DNA of 64,000 bases from RGIG464 sp045643185 (GCA_045643185.1 JAZUKH010000046.1:19827-83826), one strand, 5' to 3'. Counted from the first letter of the stretch, positions 1-9,492 are shown. The notes: generated by a model from the letters alone, not told the origin. Made by a program: numbers and translations.

Positions 1-6
1 TCGAAT

Positions 7-528
7 GTGGCTGACACGCGTGTTTCGTTTTTGGGTGAGCCGCTGATGGTGTTTAAGGCGTCCGGGTCGATGAGCCAGGTCAAGGTGGATCCCGAAGCGC
101 CGTATACATTTTCGACGTATGGTCAGGGGCATCCGATCGTGATCACGGAGCCGTTGAGTTTGCGGCTTGAAGCGCCGGGTTATCCGAGCTACGTGACGGA
201 GATCCTGCCGCATCAGTGGCGTTGTGAGCCAGTGTCGGCCGAAGTTCAGGCGGCTTTGACGGCGCCTGCGTTCACGCAGCTGGAAGATACGAAAGCGGAT
301 TATCACCATTATCTTTGCGATTACACCATAGAGATTGCCGTCGACTTTGAGTCGATCAAAGCTGCTGCGGATCAGGATGCGGCAGCGGTTGCTGCCGCTC
401 AGCTTGAGGCGTCCAAAGCAGCCGAGGCCAAAGCTGCGGCTACAAAGGCTGACGGGCAGTCGACGTCTGAAAAAGCGGAGGCTGCGCCACAAGCTGCTGC
501 GAACGGGCAGAACAATGTTGCGAAGTAA
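7..528 (+). CDS. Hypothetical protein with Ala/Lys/Glu-rich tail, probably 5'-truncated
   Basis: I do not recognise this protein. The reading frame is open to the left edge of the window (the two codons before the GTG at 7 are sense), so the true start may lie outside. The first ~115 residues look like a compact domain. The last ~55 are a low-complexity stretch rich in Ala, Lys, Glu and Gln that looks like a flexible or helical linker. Its 3' end overlaps the next gene by 14 bases, so the two are probably co-transcribed and translationally coupled. The partner is a lipoprotein, which suggests an envelope-related role, but that is inference only. Confidence 0.6.
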   Translation: MADTRVSFLGEPLMVFKASGSMSQVKVDPEAPYTFSTYGQGHPIVITEPLSLRLEAPGYPSYVTEILPHQWRCEPVSAEVQAALTAPAFTQLEDTKADYHHYLCDYTIEIAVDFESIKAAADQDAAAVAAAQLEASKAAEAKAAATKADGQSTSEKAEAAPQAAANGQNNVAK

Positions 529-2581
529 GCTGTGGTTGACCTTGACGCTGCTTTTGGGCGTTGGCATGACGGCCTGCGAGCAAAAACAGCCGGTAGTGCT
601 TGAACCGTTGCCGGTTTTGGCGATGCCCGAGGTCGAACTCACGCCTTTTTTGCCCAAAACAGCGTGGTCAGACCAGCTGATCGACTGGAAGATCGTGTCG
701 TCGGCGCTTCGTGATGGCGTGACGATGCCAGACGCGCTTGAAACGCGGTTGACGCGCGATGATCGCGAGATCTGGAAGCGCGTGAGCGCGAATGTCGAGG
801 CTTATGAAGCCAATCGTCGCGATGCGCTCGTTTTGGCAAGTGCCCAGGTGCCGCAGGCTGTCGAATGCGTGCCGCCGAGTTCGGCGTTCAGTTTGCAGCA
901 ACGCGCCATGTTAAGCCGCATGTTGCAGCAGCATCGCAATGTTTTGTGGCGGCTAGGGCGCCTCGAAATGGCGTCGCGCTATGTCAAAACATCGCTAAAC
1001 CAGTTTTTGCCGCAATACGCCGGTGGGCGCATCAAAGACGCCGATACGGGCGTCGTGCAGCCCATTCGGTCGCTGTTTGAGCAGATCCAGGAGATTCGTT
1101 CACGCTACCAGACGCCCAACGGCGTGTGGTCTCCGGGAGAACTGCATTTTCGCATGGCGCGCCTTGCTCAGATCGCGCCGGCGATGCTTCAACTCAATGA
1201 TTCGTTTGGCGTGTGGGCCGATCAGATCGCGGCGAGCACGCGGTGGCGCTATTTGGTCGGCAGCGCCGAGCCTGTGCGCGAAGCGCTTAAGATATGGTTG
1301 GACGAATACGAAAGCGTGTTGACGGCTTATCGGCATTTGGCCAGTGCTACGCAGGCGCTCGAACAGAGTTTTGGACCGCCGAATCAGCTCGTCGCATTTC
1401 CATGCATTAACCAGAATTTGCGCCGTATGCGCATTTTAGCGAACCTGTTTCAGGTGATCCTGCCCATGCAATGGTCGCTCGCCCAGTCTGAAGTCAACGC
1501 CATGCACGTGCATCAACGCGTTTTGACGCCAGACTATCGCGAGGCAAAGCAGGAATTCATGGCCAGCGAGGTTGTGGCGACGCATGAAAAAATGGTCGCG
1601 CTCAGTCGTAAGTTGGCGCACGCGGCTGACTTGTTGTTGATCATGTGGGATCAGTCAAATTACAGTGTTTGGAGCGGCTTGCCTGACTTTGTGGATCCCA
1701 TTCATCACCATTCCGGCACTGCGGTCGAGGATGCTGAAACGTGGCGAGCGATGTATTCGGTGTTGCAGGGTGACTTGGCGCGTTTGTCGACGAATTTGAA
1801 GCCTGAACCCGAACAGCCGCTCAACAAGTACGGCAAACCGTACGCGGCGCCAGTGCAAAAGATCGTTGAAGAGATCGAGTCGCCGACGCGCATTGACGAG
1901 GTCGAACACGGGCTGCTTTCGATTTCCGAGATCGAGTCTCACTTGGTCGCGATTCGCGACCAGTTGCTGCGCCTTTGCATGGACGGGGCGTGTCGCAGTT
2001 TTCCGGAAGCCGAGTTGGCCAATTCGCCGCGTAAGAGTCAATGGGTCGTGTCGTGGCGTCAAAGTCCTGTCTCGGAGCGAACGATCGGGCATTCGTTGAT
2101 CGTGCTCAAACTGTGTCAGCTGCACCTGAGTCGTTTGGTGCAGCGTCTGGCCGAGATCTATGGCTGGTTTGCCGAAACGTCGAATGCTGACATCACCTGG
2201 AAAACGTTAAAAGCCTGGCAGCGTATTTGGACGCTGTATGCCGAGCCCAATGGGACGTATGCGAACTTTTTGAGGAGTGTGTCGACGCTTGACAAGCAGA
2301 TCATGGAGATGGCGATTCCGCTCGAAAAGCGCGCGCAGTCGCCGGAACTGCTTGAATTGCTCAAAATCCAGGATGAGTTGTTCGACCTGACGATCGACTA
2401 TGCGCGCTTTATCGATGCGCGCGTGCACGCCCCCGTGCCGTTTGATGACATCACCGAAACGTGGTTATCGCTTCAAAGCGCGATCTCGACGATCGCGCGT
2501 TTGACGGCCGAACGCGACGAAAAAGCGGCGCCCGATGCGGTAAAAACCAAAAAACGCGTGCGTCAGGACGTTGATCGATAG
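515..2581 (+). CDS. Large predicted lipoprotein of unknown function
   Basis: The frame is open further upstream, but the ATG at 515 is chosen because it gives a textbook lipoprotein signal: positively charged start, Leu-rich core and a lipobox G-M-T-A-C with the lipidated Cys at residue 21. The mature protein (about 670 aa) is predicted to be mainly alpha-helical, with no transmembrane segment after the signal and no motif I can name. It overlaps the preceding gene by 14 bases, implying coupling. It is the last gene before the A+T-rich island and has the base composition of the core genome. Lipoprotein status is well supported; function is unknown. Confidence 0.75.
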   Translation: MLRSKLWLTLTLLLGVGMTACEQKQPVVLEPLPVLAMPEVELTPFLPKTAWSDQLIDWKIVSSALRDGVTMPDALETRLTRDDREIWKRVSANVEAYEANRRDALVLASAQVPQAVECVPPSSAFSLQQRAMLSRMLQQHRNVLWRLGRLEMASRYVKTSLNQFLPQYAGGRIKDADTGVVQPIRSLFEQIQEIRSRYQTPNGVWSPGELHFRMARLAQIAPAMLQLNDSFGVWADQIAASTRWRYLVGSAEPVREALKIWLDEYESVLTAYRHLASATQALEQSFGPPNQLVAFPCINQNLRRMRILANLFQVILPMQWSLAQSEVNAMHVHQRVLTPDYREAKQEFMASEVVATHEKMVALSRKLAHAADLLLIMWDQSNYSVWSGLPDFVDPIHHHSGTAVEDAETWRAMYSVLQGDLARLSTNLKPEPEQPLNKYGKPYAAPVQKIVEEIESPTRIDEVEHGLLSISEIESHLVAIRDQLLRLCMDGACRSFPEAELANSPRKSQWVVSWRQSPVSERTIGHSLIVLKLCQLHLSRLVQRLAEIYGWFAETSNADITWKTLKAWQRIWTLYAEPNGTYANFLRSVSTLDKQIMEMAIPLEKRAQSPELLELLKIQDELFDLTIDYARFIDARVHAPVPFDDITETWLSLQSAISTIARLTAERDEKAAPDAVKTKKRVRQDVDR

Positions 2582-2777
2582 TAAGCGCATTAGATAGGCT
2601 TGCGTGCTAAACACTTAGCGATGAAAATAGATATGTGCTTGGACTGAAGGAACACACGCACTTAGTAGAGTGTAGGGGGATGCACCTACGATACAGAGAC
2701 ACGCGTTCAATGTAAATTTCTGTCTCTTGCTGCGCCGTTTATGACGCAACAAAAGAAGATGCAAGTTTAACTAGTGC

Positions 2778-3236
2778 CTACTTGTTTTCTGAGTTGTCGT
2801 ATATTTCATTATATAAATCTCTGGCTTTTTGTAAGAAGAATAGCATGTATGATTCGTTTGAATCAATACCATTATTCAGAGTGCTTATCATGTCATTTAA
2901 AACATAAAACCCCGTGTTTGCGTATTCTTCAGCATATTGGTACGCTAAAGAATCATCATCCAAATTTTCAATTTCGTTATCATGGATAAGTTGATTGATA
3001 AGAATTGAGCGCAAAGTGGCTCTTTTGAAATAATCCAGAGTTTCTGAGCGGATAAAGTCCACGCGTTTTTTTAGTGGTTTTCGTTGACCATTTTCAATGC
3101 CAATAGCGACTGCAAATAGAAACAGATCACTTCGATCACAAGATGACTTACCCAGTTTCATGAAGTCTAAATCATCGATTTGTGGTATGATTTTAGATTG
3201 AACGTATGAATCAATATAAATTCTTGGTTCTTGCAT
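2778..3236 (-). CDS. Protein resembling dnd system-associated protein 4
   Basis: This 152-aa soluble protein is the last gene of the six-gene leftward operon, starting 2 bases after the DndD-like gene with a GGAG ribosome site. Its pattern is R-I-Y-I-D near the N-terminus, then D-L-F-L-F-A-V-A-I-G followed by N-G-Q-R-K-P-L, then F-I-R-x-E, and a C-terminal A-E-E-Y-A-N-T-G. As I remember it, this matches the small 'dnd system-associated protein 4' family found beside DNA-phosphorothioation genes; no search was possible. No catalytic residues are evident. The gene is very A+T-rich like the rest of the operon. An alternative is an unrelated small subunit of an ATPase complex. Confidence 0.6.
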   Translation of the reverse strand: MQEPRIYIDSYVQSKIIPQIDDLDFMKLGKSSCDRSDLFLFAVAIGIENGQRKPLKKRVDFIRSETLDYFKRATLRSILINQLIHDNEIENLDDDSLAYQYAEEYANTGFYVLNDMISTLNNGIDSNESYMLFFLQKARDLYNEIYDNSENK

Positions 3237-3238
3237 GA

Positions 3239-5224
3239 TTAAATCTCCTTAATGGCATTGGTGTAGATTTCATCAATTGGTTTGAGAATGTGTTTGCTTG
3301 CTACAATCGTATTTGTGAATTGAGCTTGTATTTCTTTTGAAAATTCAGAGGGTGTTAGGGCAAGAATGATTTGCTTTGTTTTGCTGATTTCGACAAGTGA
3401 TTTTGCAAAATTGGATCGATTTTCTGTATCGACACGACCAACAGGAGTATCAATAAATAATAAAGAATCAAAACCAGATATTCTATGCATGGCAAGTGTA
3501 AAAGCTAAGGCTAATAATTGGCGTTCTGCGGATGAACCGACTAAATCTGTATTATTTAAATGTTTATTGTAAACGGCCATGTTATAGTCTTCATCGAGCG
3601 TAATGCGATCAAATGTATTCTTTTTCCACTCTAACTTTTCAAAAATCCGCATAGTTTCGGTTTCAATTTGTATTCGAAGGTCTGAGATGCATTTTGTTTT
3701 TAATTTTTCAAGAAGATCTAATGCATTGGTCGCAAATAGATAGTAATTATTAACAATCTTATTGCTTTCTTGTTTCTGAGTGGCTTCAATTAGTTTTGTT
3801 TGATATTCCTTAATCTTTTCTTGGCATTTGTTCAGTTTAGGTGTTAATTGTCCAATTTCTTCAGAATCCTTAGCAATTTGATTACGGTAAAAATTTCGTC
3901 GTTCAATACAATTTGTAATTTCATCAGGGTCAGGACATAGCTTAATTTTATTGATAAGTTCTTCCTTGGTTAACTCACATTCTCGTATTTTTTGTTCGAT
4001 GTGAGCCTGTTCTTTTATAAGACTATTGATTTGATCATTCAAATCGCGTGGCCTTGAACACCATTTTTCAAGATCACTTTTGATTTCAACGAGTTTGTGT
4101 GATACTGATGATGAAAAATTAATCTGGTCAAGTAAATTTTGAATTTTCTGGATAGCTGTTTCGGATAAGTGACTACCACAGATTTTACATTGTTCATCTT
4201 TTAATGTATCATTTAGTACGCTGATATCAATACGAGGAGGAAGTTGTCCTTTGGTGCTGGCGTCGATGATGTAATGGTATACGGATTGATTTGTTTTATA
4301 TAAGATAATTGAAATAAATAGATCTCGTGTTAATTTATAAAGTTTGGATTTGTTTGTATTTAAAGTTTTGTTGAAGTCATCGATCTGGGATTGGGTTAAG
4401 TCGAGCTGCTTTTGTTCGTCAGCGATGCATTCCATGCCAGAAATTTGTCTTGTGAGTCGTTCGAATTCTCTATTTGAAATAGCTCTATCCTGATTTAAGG
4501 TGTTTATTTTTCTTTCATATTCATCTTTTGATTGTTTACAATTGTTTAATTCTGTTTCGATTTCTTGACATTTTGGAATGTCTTTAGAGATTTGTTTGCA
4601 ATATGAACTTATTACGCCTCGTAAATCGTTTTCTAGGTTTTCTAGATCAGTGATTTTTGACATCTTATAAATAGAACTTCTTACATTTTTTTGTTGTTGA
4701 CTATCGAAATAGTCTGATAACTGCTCACCATCAAAAAAGAAGTATCCTCGAATAGCTTGGGGAAATTTTGAACGAATTATTTCTGTGGCTTCAGCATTCG
4801 TTTTAACATCTGATTGGTTTGTTAATAAATTAGTTTGTGTGACAATAAACTCATCTGCACCAGTCATTTCTGTTCTGACGCTGTATTTTAAAGATCGTTC
4901 TATTGTCAATTTTATGTTTTCTATTGTGCTGCGCGCTATTATCACAACTTTTACTGCGACAAACTCATCACCAATGCCTTTTGTTTCAAGAATCGATTTT
5001 GCATTGCAAATTGATTTTTTATCATTTCTATACGTTAATGACCCAATATGTGGCTCATCATTATATAAACACCAATTGATGGCATTTAACAGGTTGGTTT
5101 TGCCAACGCCGTTACGACCGATAATGATGTGTAGGTCAGCATTGCCCTGATTGGGCTGATCAAATTGAAAGAAAGCATCCTGATATTGACGGTAGTTAAT
5201 GATTTTGACGGAATCAATTCTCAT
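3239..5224 (-). CDS. DndD-like SMC/Rad50-type ATPase
   Basis: This 661-aa protein has the split ABC-ATPase layout of DndD and other Rad50-like proteins. A Walker A (G-R-N-G-V-G-K-T) lies around residues 36-43, long coiled-coil stretches fill the middle, and a zinc-hook-like C-K-I-C-G sits near residue 346. A signature-like S-A-E-R-Q-L-L-A-L-A-F lies near 565 and a Walker B (L-L-F-I-D-T-P) near 593. DndD supplies ATPase activity during DNA phosphorothioation, and related proteins act as defence ATPases. The start is fixed by an AAGGAG site and a 4-base overlap with the small upstream gene. dndA, dndB, dndC and dndE are missing nearby, so sulfur modification cannot be assumed. Confidence 0.8.
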   Translation of the reverse strand: MRIDSVKIINYRQYQDAFFQFDQPNQGNADLHIIIGRNGVGKTNLLNAINWCLYNDEPHIGSLTYRNDKKSICNAKSILETKGIGDEFVAVKVVIIARSTIENIKLTIERSLKYSVRTEMTGADEFIVTQTNLLTNQSDVKTNAEATEIIRSKFPQAIRGYFFFDGEQLSDYFDSQQQKNVRSSIYKMSKITDLENLENDLRGVISSYCKQISKDIPKCQEIETELNNCKQSKDEYERKINTLNQDRAISNREFERLTRQISGMECIADEQKQLDLTQSQIDDFNKTLNTNKSKLYKLTRDLFISIILYKTNQSVYHYIIDASTKGQLPPRIDISVLNDTLKDEQCKICGSHLSETAIQKIQNLLDQINFSSSVSHKLVEIKSDLEKWCSRPRDLNDQINSLIKEQAHIEQKIRECELTKEELINKIKLCPDPDEITNCIERRNFYRNQIAKDSEEIGQLTPKLNKCQEKIKEYQTKLIEATQKQESNKIVNNYYLFATNALDLLEKLKTKCISDLRIQIETETMRIFEKLEWKKNTFDRITLDEDYNMAVYNKHLNNTDLVGSSAERQLLALAFTLAMHRISGFDSLLFIDTPVGRVDTENRSNFAKSLVEISKTKQIILALTPSEFSKEIQAQFTNTIVASKHILKPIDEIYTNAIKEI

Positions 5225-5421
5225 TTTGAAATCTCCTTAGATGTAACATTTCTATTGATTTCGTTATAAGTCTTTTCTATGATCTTTTGACAAGTCTTTT
5301 TATTGTGGATTCTATCATTGAATTGATAATTAATTAGCCTTTGTAATAACTCTTGAATGCTTTTGTCGCCACGAGTAACTTCAAGAAGATTCTTTTCGAT
5401 GAGTTCATTAAGATTTCCCAT
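5221..5421 (-). CDS. Small operon protein, possibly a DNA-modification-system-associated small protein
   Basis: This 66-aa charged, probably helical protein lies between the helicase and DndD-like genes. It starts 12 bases after the helicase stop and overlaps the DndD-like start by 4 bases (ATGA), with a GGAGA site before its ATG. This tight packing is the main evidence that it is real. Small proteins of this size are known beside DndD-like ATPases in DNA modification clusters, and I suspect this is one, but I see no diagnostic motif. Confidence 0.6.
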   Translation of the reverse strand: MGNLNELIEKNLLEVTRGDKSIQELLQRLINYQFNDRIHNKKTCQKIIEKTYNEINRNVTSKEISK

Positions 5422-5433
5422 AATATTCTCCTT

Positions 5434-7542
5434 TTATATTAAACCAGTTTTGGTTATATCGGCAACCGCCTGGCTTCCGTTTATTGCTTCAGTAGCTATA
5501 GCAAAGATTCGTTTCATTTCTTTTTTGAAGATTCGCTTATCAAAATTTCTTTCTTCATTTGACCAATCAGAATAATCAGGAGTGACAACAAAATCATCTA
5601 TATAGGCAAGCTGTTTGTTGCCGTTATCACGTAGCACTCTACCTAAACGCTGAATATACTCTCTTGCGTTCTCACTACTTGACAATAGAATTGCCCGTGA
5701 GGCTGTCTTGATGTCAATCCCTTCGTCCAGACATTTTATCGCAACAAGTATCTGATAATAGCCGTTTCGAAATTTTTCAAGGATATCTTCTCTTTCAGAT
5801 ATACCCTTATCATCAATTTTTGTTGATTCGGACTGCGTAAATCGATGGCCAGATATATTAAGCTTAACAAGTAGTTCTTCAACTTTATCTATCTGTTTGT
5901 CTGAGACATAGATAATAGTATCACGAATGTCTGAAATTGAGGAGAGAAGAATTTTTAATGCAGAGATCTTGTGTTCAGCATTTTTAACGATATTTGCTCT
6001 TTTGAATAGCAGTTGTTCATATTTTTCATTATTTTCTATGTCATCATCTTTTGTGTGAATTAATTTGGATAATTTCTTAGTCAGCTTGTTATATTCGCTA
6101 GATTCGTTCTCAGTTAAATTGATAGGATATATATTGTATTTATAACTCACAAGAAATGTACGATTTGTTACTGGGTTGATTGTTGTTAATGCATCATGTA
6201 ATGAAAAAGTGAATTCATTGTTCATAAAATACGATTTAAGCAGATTTGTTCCTTCTTCATCGAACCATCTATCTGGAGTGGCGCTTAAACCGAGCCGATA
6301 ATCGTATTTATCGAGCAATGACTTTTTGGTTTTGGAGGCTCCCATGCCATGGACTTCGTCCCCTATAAGCATGGTTTTATAACTATAGGATTTGATAATC
6401 TTTATAAAATCATCAGTGCACGCTGAACAGTGTGTTACATAGATAAGAATTTGTTTATAAATTCCAAGATTAGCTTTTTGAAGAACACAGTTCAGATCTT
6501 TTTTCCAATTTGTGTGGTTACTATCGCAGACAATTGTTTGATCAAATCGAAGTTGGAGTGAATCGATTTCCTTTTTCCATTGAGATTGGAGTGTAATTTG
6601 TGGAATTGCTATGATTGTCAATAATTTTTGACAATTTTGTTGCGCATTTTCAAGACATTTTACTGCTGTGAAGGTCTTTCCTGTTCCAGTGGCCATTTCG
6701 AGCAACATAATTCTGTTACATTCGATCCAGTGTTCAATCGCTCTATTTTGATATGGAAAAGGCAACTTTTCAGATTGAGGCTTTGTAATAATTGATACAC
6801 TTGTGTGATATCGGTTTTCGCGATATCGATCTAGAGATAGCTTATCATTTTGATAATCTTCGCCTCGTTCTATTAGACGTTGTTTGACCGCAGTTGGTAA
6901 GTCTATGACTTCTAGCGAAGCGACGCTGTTATTCCACATTGAGTTAAAGTCGTTTTGGTGTCCTTGAAAGTATTCTCGTTGACCCGCATTCCAATTTTTA
7001 TATACCTCGAAACGTTCATCATTCCATAACCAACCTGAGGCCGATTCATTGTTTGAACCACTAAAAGAAATGCCATAATCGATTGATTTATTGTCGTACA
7101 GAATGCCAAACTTTTGATGCATAATGGGATTGTTGGCTGTATTCCTTACGTCTTTTACGATAGCTATTTTTATTTGAAGTTTATTATTGGCCAACATCCA
7201 GCCAAGTGCTGCAATATGATCATTGAGAAAGTAATCAGGAATGTCTTCGATTGCAGTGATCATAGATTCTTCTAGAATCTTGTTTTGGTTTTCAATGACA
7301 TTTTGAATGGTTTTAATATCATCATCACTTAGTTTTGGACATGTAATGAGTCTCATGGTGCCACCATTTGCAATAAGCCCACCAATGCCTCGAGCTGCAA
7401 TAGCTAAACTAGTTGATGAAAAATACCCCGATATTCTGTCATATTTCCTGGCTTCACATAGTGCGGGAATATAGAAATCAGAGATCAAGTCGTCTTCTGA
7501 GCTTTTATATTGTATTTTTATGGGCAAATCCTTCAAGCTCAT
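5434..7542 (-). CDS. SF2 helicase with N-terminal PLD-like nuclease domain (Dnd-type restriction enzyme)
   Basis: The 702-aa protein begins with a phospholipase-D-like phosphodiesterase half-site: H-Q-K at 142-144 and S-G-S-N-N-E around 161-166. A full superfamily 2 helicase core follows: G-T-G-K-T at 286-290, D-E-V-H at 395-398, S-A-T at 420-422 and the arginine-finger motif Q-R-L-G-R-V-L-R around 633-640. This arrangement is what I know as the 'DNA phosphorothioation system restriction enzyme' family. The inferred role is translocation on and cleavage of foreign DNA. It has a GGAGA site and a 4-base overlap with the upstream gene. All catalytic motifs look intact, so it is probably functional. 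Confidence 0.82.
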   Translation of the reverse strand: MSLKDLPIKIQYKSSEDDLISDFYIPALCEARKYDRISGYFSSTSLAIAARGIGGLIANGGTMRLITCPKLSDDDIKTIQNVIENQNKILEESMITAIEDIPDYFLNDHIAALGWMLANNKLQIKIAIVKDVRNTANNPIMHQKFGILYDNKSIDYGISFSGSNNESASGWLWNDERFEVYKNWNAGQREYFQGHQNDFNSMWNNSVASLEVIDLPTAVKQRLIERGEDYQNDKLSLDRYRENRYHTSVSIITKPQSEKLPFPYQNRAIEHWIECNRIMLLEMATGTGKTFTAVKCLENAQQNCQKLLTIIAIPQITLQSQWKKEIDSLQLRFDQTIVCDSNHTNWKKDLNCVLQKANLGIYKQILIYVTHCSACTDDFIKIIKSYSYKTMLIGDEVHGMGASKTKKSLLDKYDYRLGLSATPDRWFDEEGTNLLKSYFMNNEFTFSLHDALTTINPVTNRTFLVSYKYNIYPINLTENESSEYNKLTKKLSKLIHTKDDDIENNEKYEQLLFKRANIVKNAEHKISALKILLSSISDIRDTIIYVSDKQIDKVEELLVKLNISGHRFTQSESTKIDDKGISEREDILEKFRNGYYQILVAIKCLDEGIDIKTASRAILLSSSENAREYIQRLGRVLRDNGNKQLAYIDDFVVTPDYSDWSNEERNFDKRIFKKEMKRIFAIATEAINGSQAVADITKTGLI

Positions 7543-8270
7543 ATATTAATTCTCCAGTCGATGCAATCCATTAGCTGAATAAGGTAGGATCCAGATAATG
7601 CGAATGTTAAGACCTGCTTCGTGTTAGCTTGGCGTCTTACTGCAGTTTTGTATGAAATCGAAGATAAACAACTGCTATAGCTCCAAAATCCTTTGGTGTA
7701 TATTGATTTTAAGATCGTTTGTATGAAAATATTAGAAAATAAAAGCTTTTTTATAAGCGATGAACGTATTGTTAACGGGTAGATGAGCATTTGATTGCTA
7801 AGTGCTGTTATCCTTACTTTGATTGGCTTTTCTTCGCTAATGGTTACCAATTTCATCATGGCCGCAAGCTTAGCATGGTTTTCACCATATTTTAGTTGAG
7901 CTCCTGGTGTTTTGGATTGTATCAATTGGTAGCCTAAATCTTTAAATCCCATGCCTTGAGGCATGAATGACAAAATCTCACTTACTCTGAATATGCCATG
8001 TTCAAAATTGCTAAAACATGGTATGTCGTTTGCCAATAAAGTAACTTCTTTTATATTATTGTCGTTAAAAATCTGATTGATAAAAGCCTCTTCAGAATAC
8101 TCATTTAGTTTTTGTATGAAAATTTCTAATTCGTCTTTTGAAGCATTGTTGATAATGTTATTTATTTCTGGTTCGTTGGTTAAGAATTTATGCAAAAAAT
8201 CGTCATAAAATTGAGAATTGTAGGCCTGATCGAGATTGTTAGTATTCGCATCTGGATATGTGTTATTCAT
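7539..8270 (-). CDS. Unknown operon protein between radical SAM enzyme and helicase
   Basis: I do not recognise this 243-aa protein. The N-terminal ~80 residues are acidic and Asn-rich. A central segment (about 85-165) contains F-K-D-L-G-Y-Q-L followed by K-Y-G-E-N-H-A-K-L-A, which could be a winged-helix-type DNA-binding fold. The C-terminal third is basic with hydrophobic strands and helices. It starts 2 bases after the radical SAM gene and overlaps the helicase start by 4 bases, so it is an integral operon member. A specificity or DNA-binding subunit would fit the context, but that is inference. Confidence 0.65.
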   Translation of the reverse strand: MNNTYPDANTNNLDQAYNSQFYDDFLHKFLTNEPEINNIINNASKDELEIFIQKLNEYSEEAFINQIFNDNNIKEVTLLANDIPCFSNFEHGIFRVSEILSFMPQGMGFKDLGYQLIQSKTPGAQLKYGENHAKLAAMMKLVTISEEKPIKVRITALSNQMLIYPLTIRSSLIKKLLFSNIFIQTILKSIYTKGFWSYSSCLSSISYKTAVRRQANTKQVLTFALSGSYLIQLMDCIDWRINI

Positions 8271-8272
8271 TA

Positions 8273-9442
8273 CTAAACCTCATTATATCTCATGTCGAAA
8301 TACTGCTTCGCTATTTGTGGATAGTCTCGCTCAATCTCGAGCAGAGCTTTCATTGAAGAACAGTAAGTACCTTGTGTTTTGTGAAGAGCCTGATTAGCTT
8401 CACAGAACTGGCGAAAACTCATTTTTTTGAGCATGTTTGGTTGGTTGCACCAGCGTGCGATGCTGACATATAAACTTGAATATGGCGAGATTTTCCAGGG
8501 TGTTTCGTTTATATTCTGGTATCGCATGATATAGGGAAGACATTTATAGCGAAGAAGCAGTTCAATGCGTTTGAATGCATTGGCAATATCCGTGGCATCG
8601 GTGCTTTTGAAGCCTACTAGTACATAGAATTTTACACTCGTTGATTGAGTATATTTTCGAATTAATTTCAGTTTTTGCTCGATAAGCTTATAATCTTCTA
8701 CGTTATCGAAGGCGAACGTGAAGTCACCATCGTAGTGTGCGTTAAACAGCATTTCACATTTTTCTTCGGTGAGTATGCGTTCGTCCAGGCCTTGTTTGAA
8801 TTTAAAGGGTTTATTGGTGTCGATGAGCTTTTGGAGTAGCGTTTTCCATTTGGGATAACCGAGAAAATTGTCGTCTAAAAGGCAAATCTTTTTTAGGTTC
8901 TGGTCTAAAAACTCCTCCAAAGGACTATGTTCGAAAACATGGTCATATTTTTGATTCACGCAGAATGGACAGCGTCTGAAACAGCCTCTTGTCAAAAATC
9001 CAATCGAATAATTTGTGTATTCCTTGAATTGAGTCATGAATGATGACTTATTAAAGTTCTTCCCTTCTTTTAATTTGGTTAATTCGGCCTTCTGGACTTC
9101 GTCGGCTATCCATGCGTCATAAAGATGATAATCTGGACAACAGTGTTCGATTTCTGGGAGGAGGTTAGGTGCTTTGTCGAAATAAAATCCAGTTCCACCA
9201 ATAGAAACATTTTTATGTTTCGTCAGGTTGATGGGAAAGAGTGGATCTGTTCCAACAGGTGTGTCTGTAAATACTTTGGAAACAAAGACATGCTCATAGG
9301 CCTCAAGATTTTTGTAGTCAAGTTTGAGTTCGACTGCTTTGCCTTGGGCTTTGTAGTATGCCGAGAGTTTTTCGCTTGCGAGATTGGGAAAGCGATGTTT
9401 ATCGCGGGCGATCAGATCTGCATCAATGATGGCAATGGTCAT
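8273..9442 (-). CDS. Radical SAM enzyme heading the Dnd-like operon
   Basis: The 389-aa protein carries the radical SAM cluster motif C-x3-C-x2-C at residues 154, 158 and 161 (in T-R-G-C-F-R-R-C-P-F-C), which binds a 4Fe-4S cluster and S-adenosylmethionine. The ~110 residues before it form a Rossmann-like domain beginning I-A-I-I-D-A-D-L, resembling the B12-binding-type domains before many radical SAM barrels. I chose the ATG at 9442, not 9451, because an AAGGA site lies 8 bases upstream; the first ATG would sit inside that site. It is the first gene of the six-gene operon. Its substrate is unknown. Position in the operon suggests modification of DNA or of a protein partner. Confidence 0.8.
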   Translation of the reverse strand: MTIAIIDADLIARDKHRFPNLASEKLSAYYKAQGKAVELKLDYKNLEAYEHVFVSKVFTDTPVGTDPLFPINLTKHKNVSIGGTGFYFDKAPNLLPEIEHCCPDYHLYDAWIADEVQKAELTKLKEGKNFNKSSFMTQFKEYTNYSIGFLTRGCFRRCPFCVNQKYDHVFEHSPLEEFLDQNLKKICLLDDNFLGYPKWKTLLQKLIDTNKPFKFKQGLDERILTEEKCEMLFNAHYDGDFTFAFDNVEDYKLIEQKLKLIRKYTQSTSVKFYVLVGFKSTDATDIANAFKRIELLLRYKCLPYIMRYQNINETPWKISPYSSLYVSIARWCNQPNMLKKMSFRQFCEANQALHKTQGTYCSSMKALLEIERDYPQIAKQYFDMRYNEV

Positions 9443-9492
9443 GATAGCCATCCTTGATCCTGAAAAAGCTGGTTATTTATGAATAATCTTCG

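Noticed and set aside
2582..2777. tRNA or attachment site at the left edge of the island
   Set aside because: I looked for a tRNA fold or a direct repeat matching the right edge near 13.8 kb and found neither.
8273..9442. Radical SAM enzyme as a prokaryotic viperin
   Set aside because: The motif context and the Rossmann-like N-terminal domain do not fit viperin; the B12-type radical SAM layout is closer.
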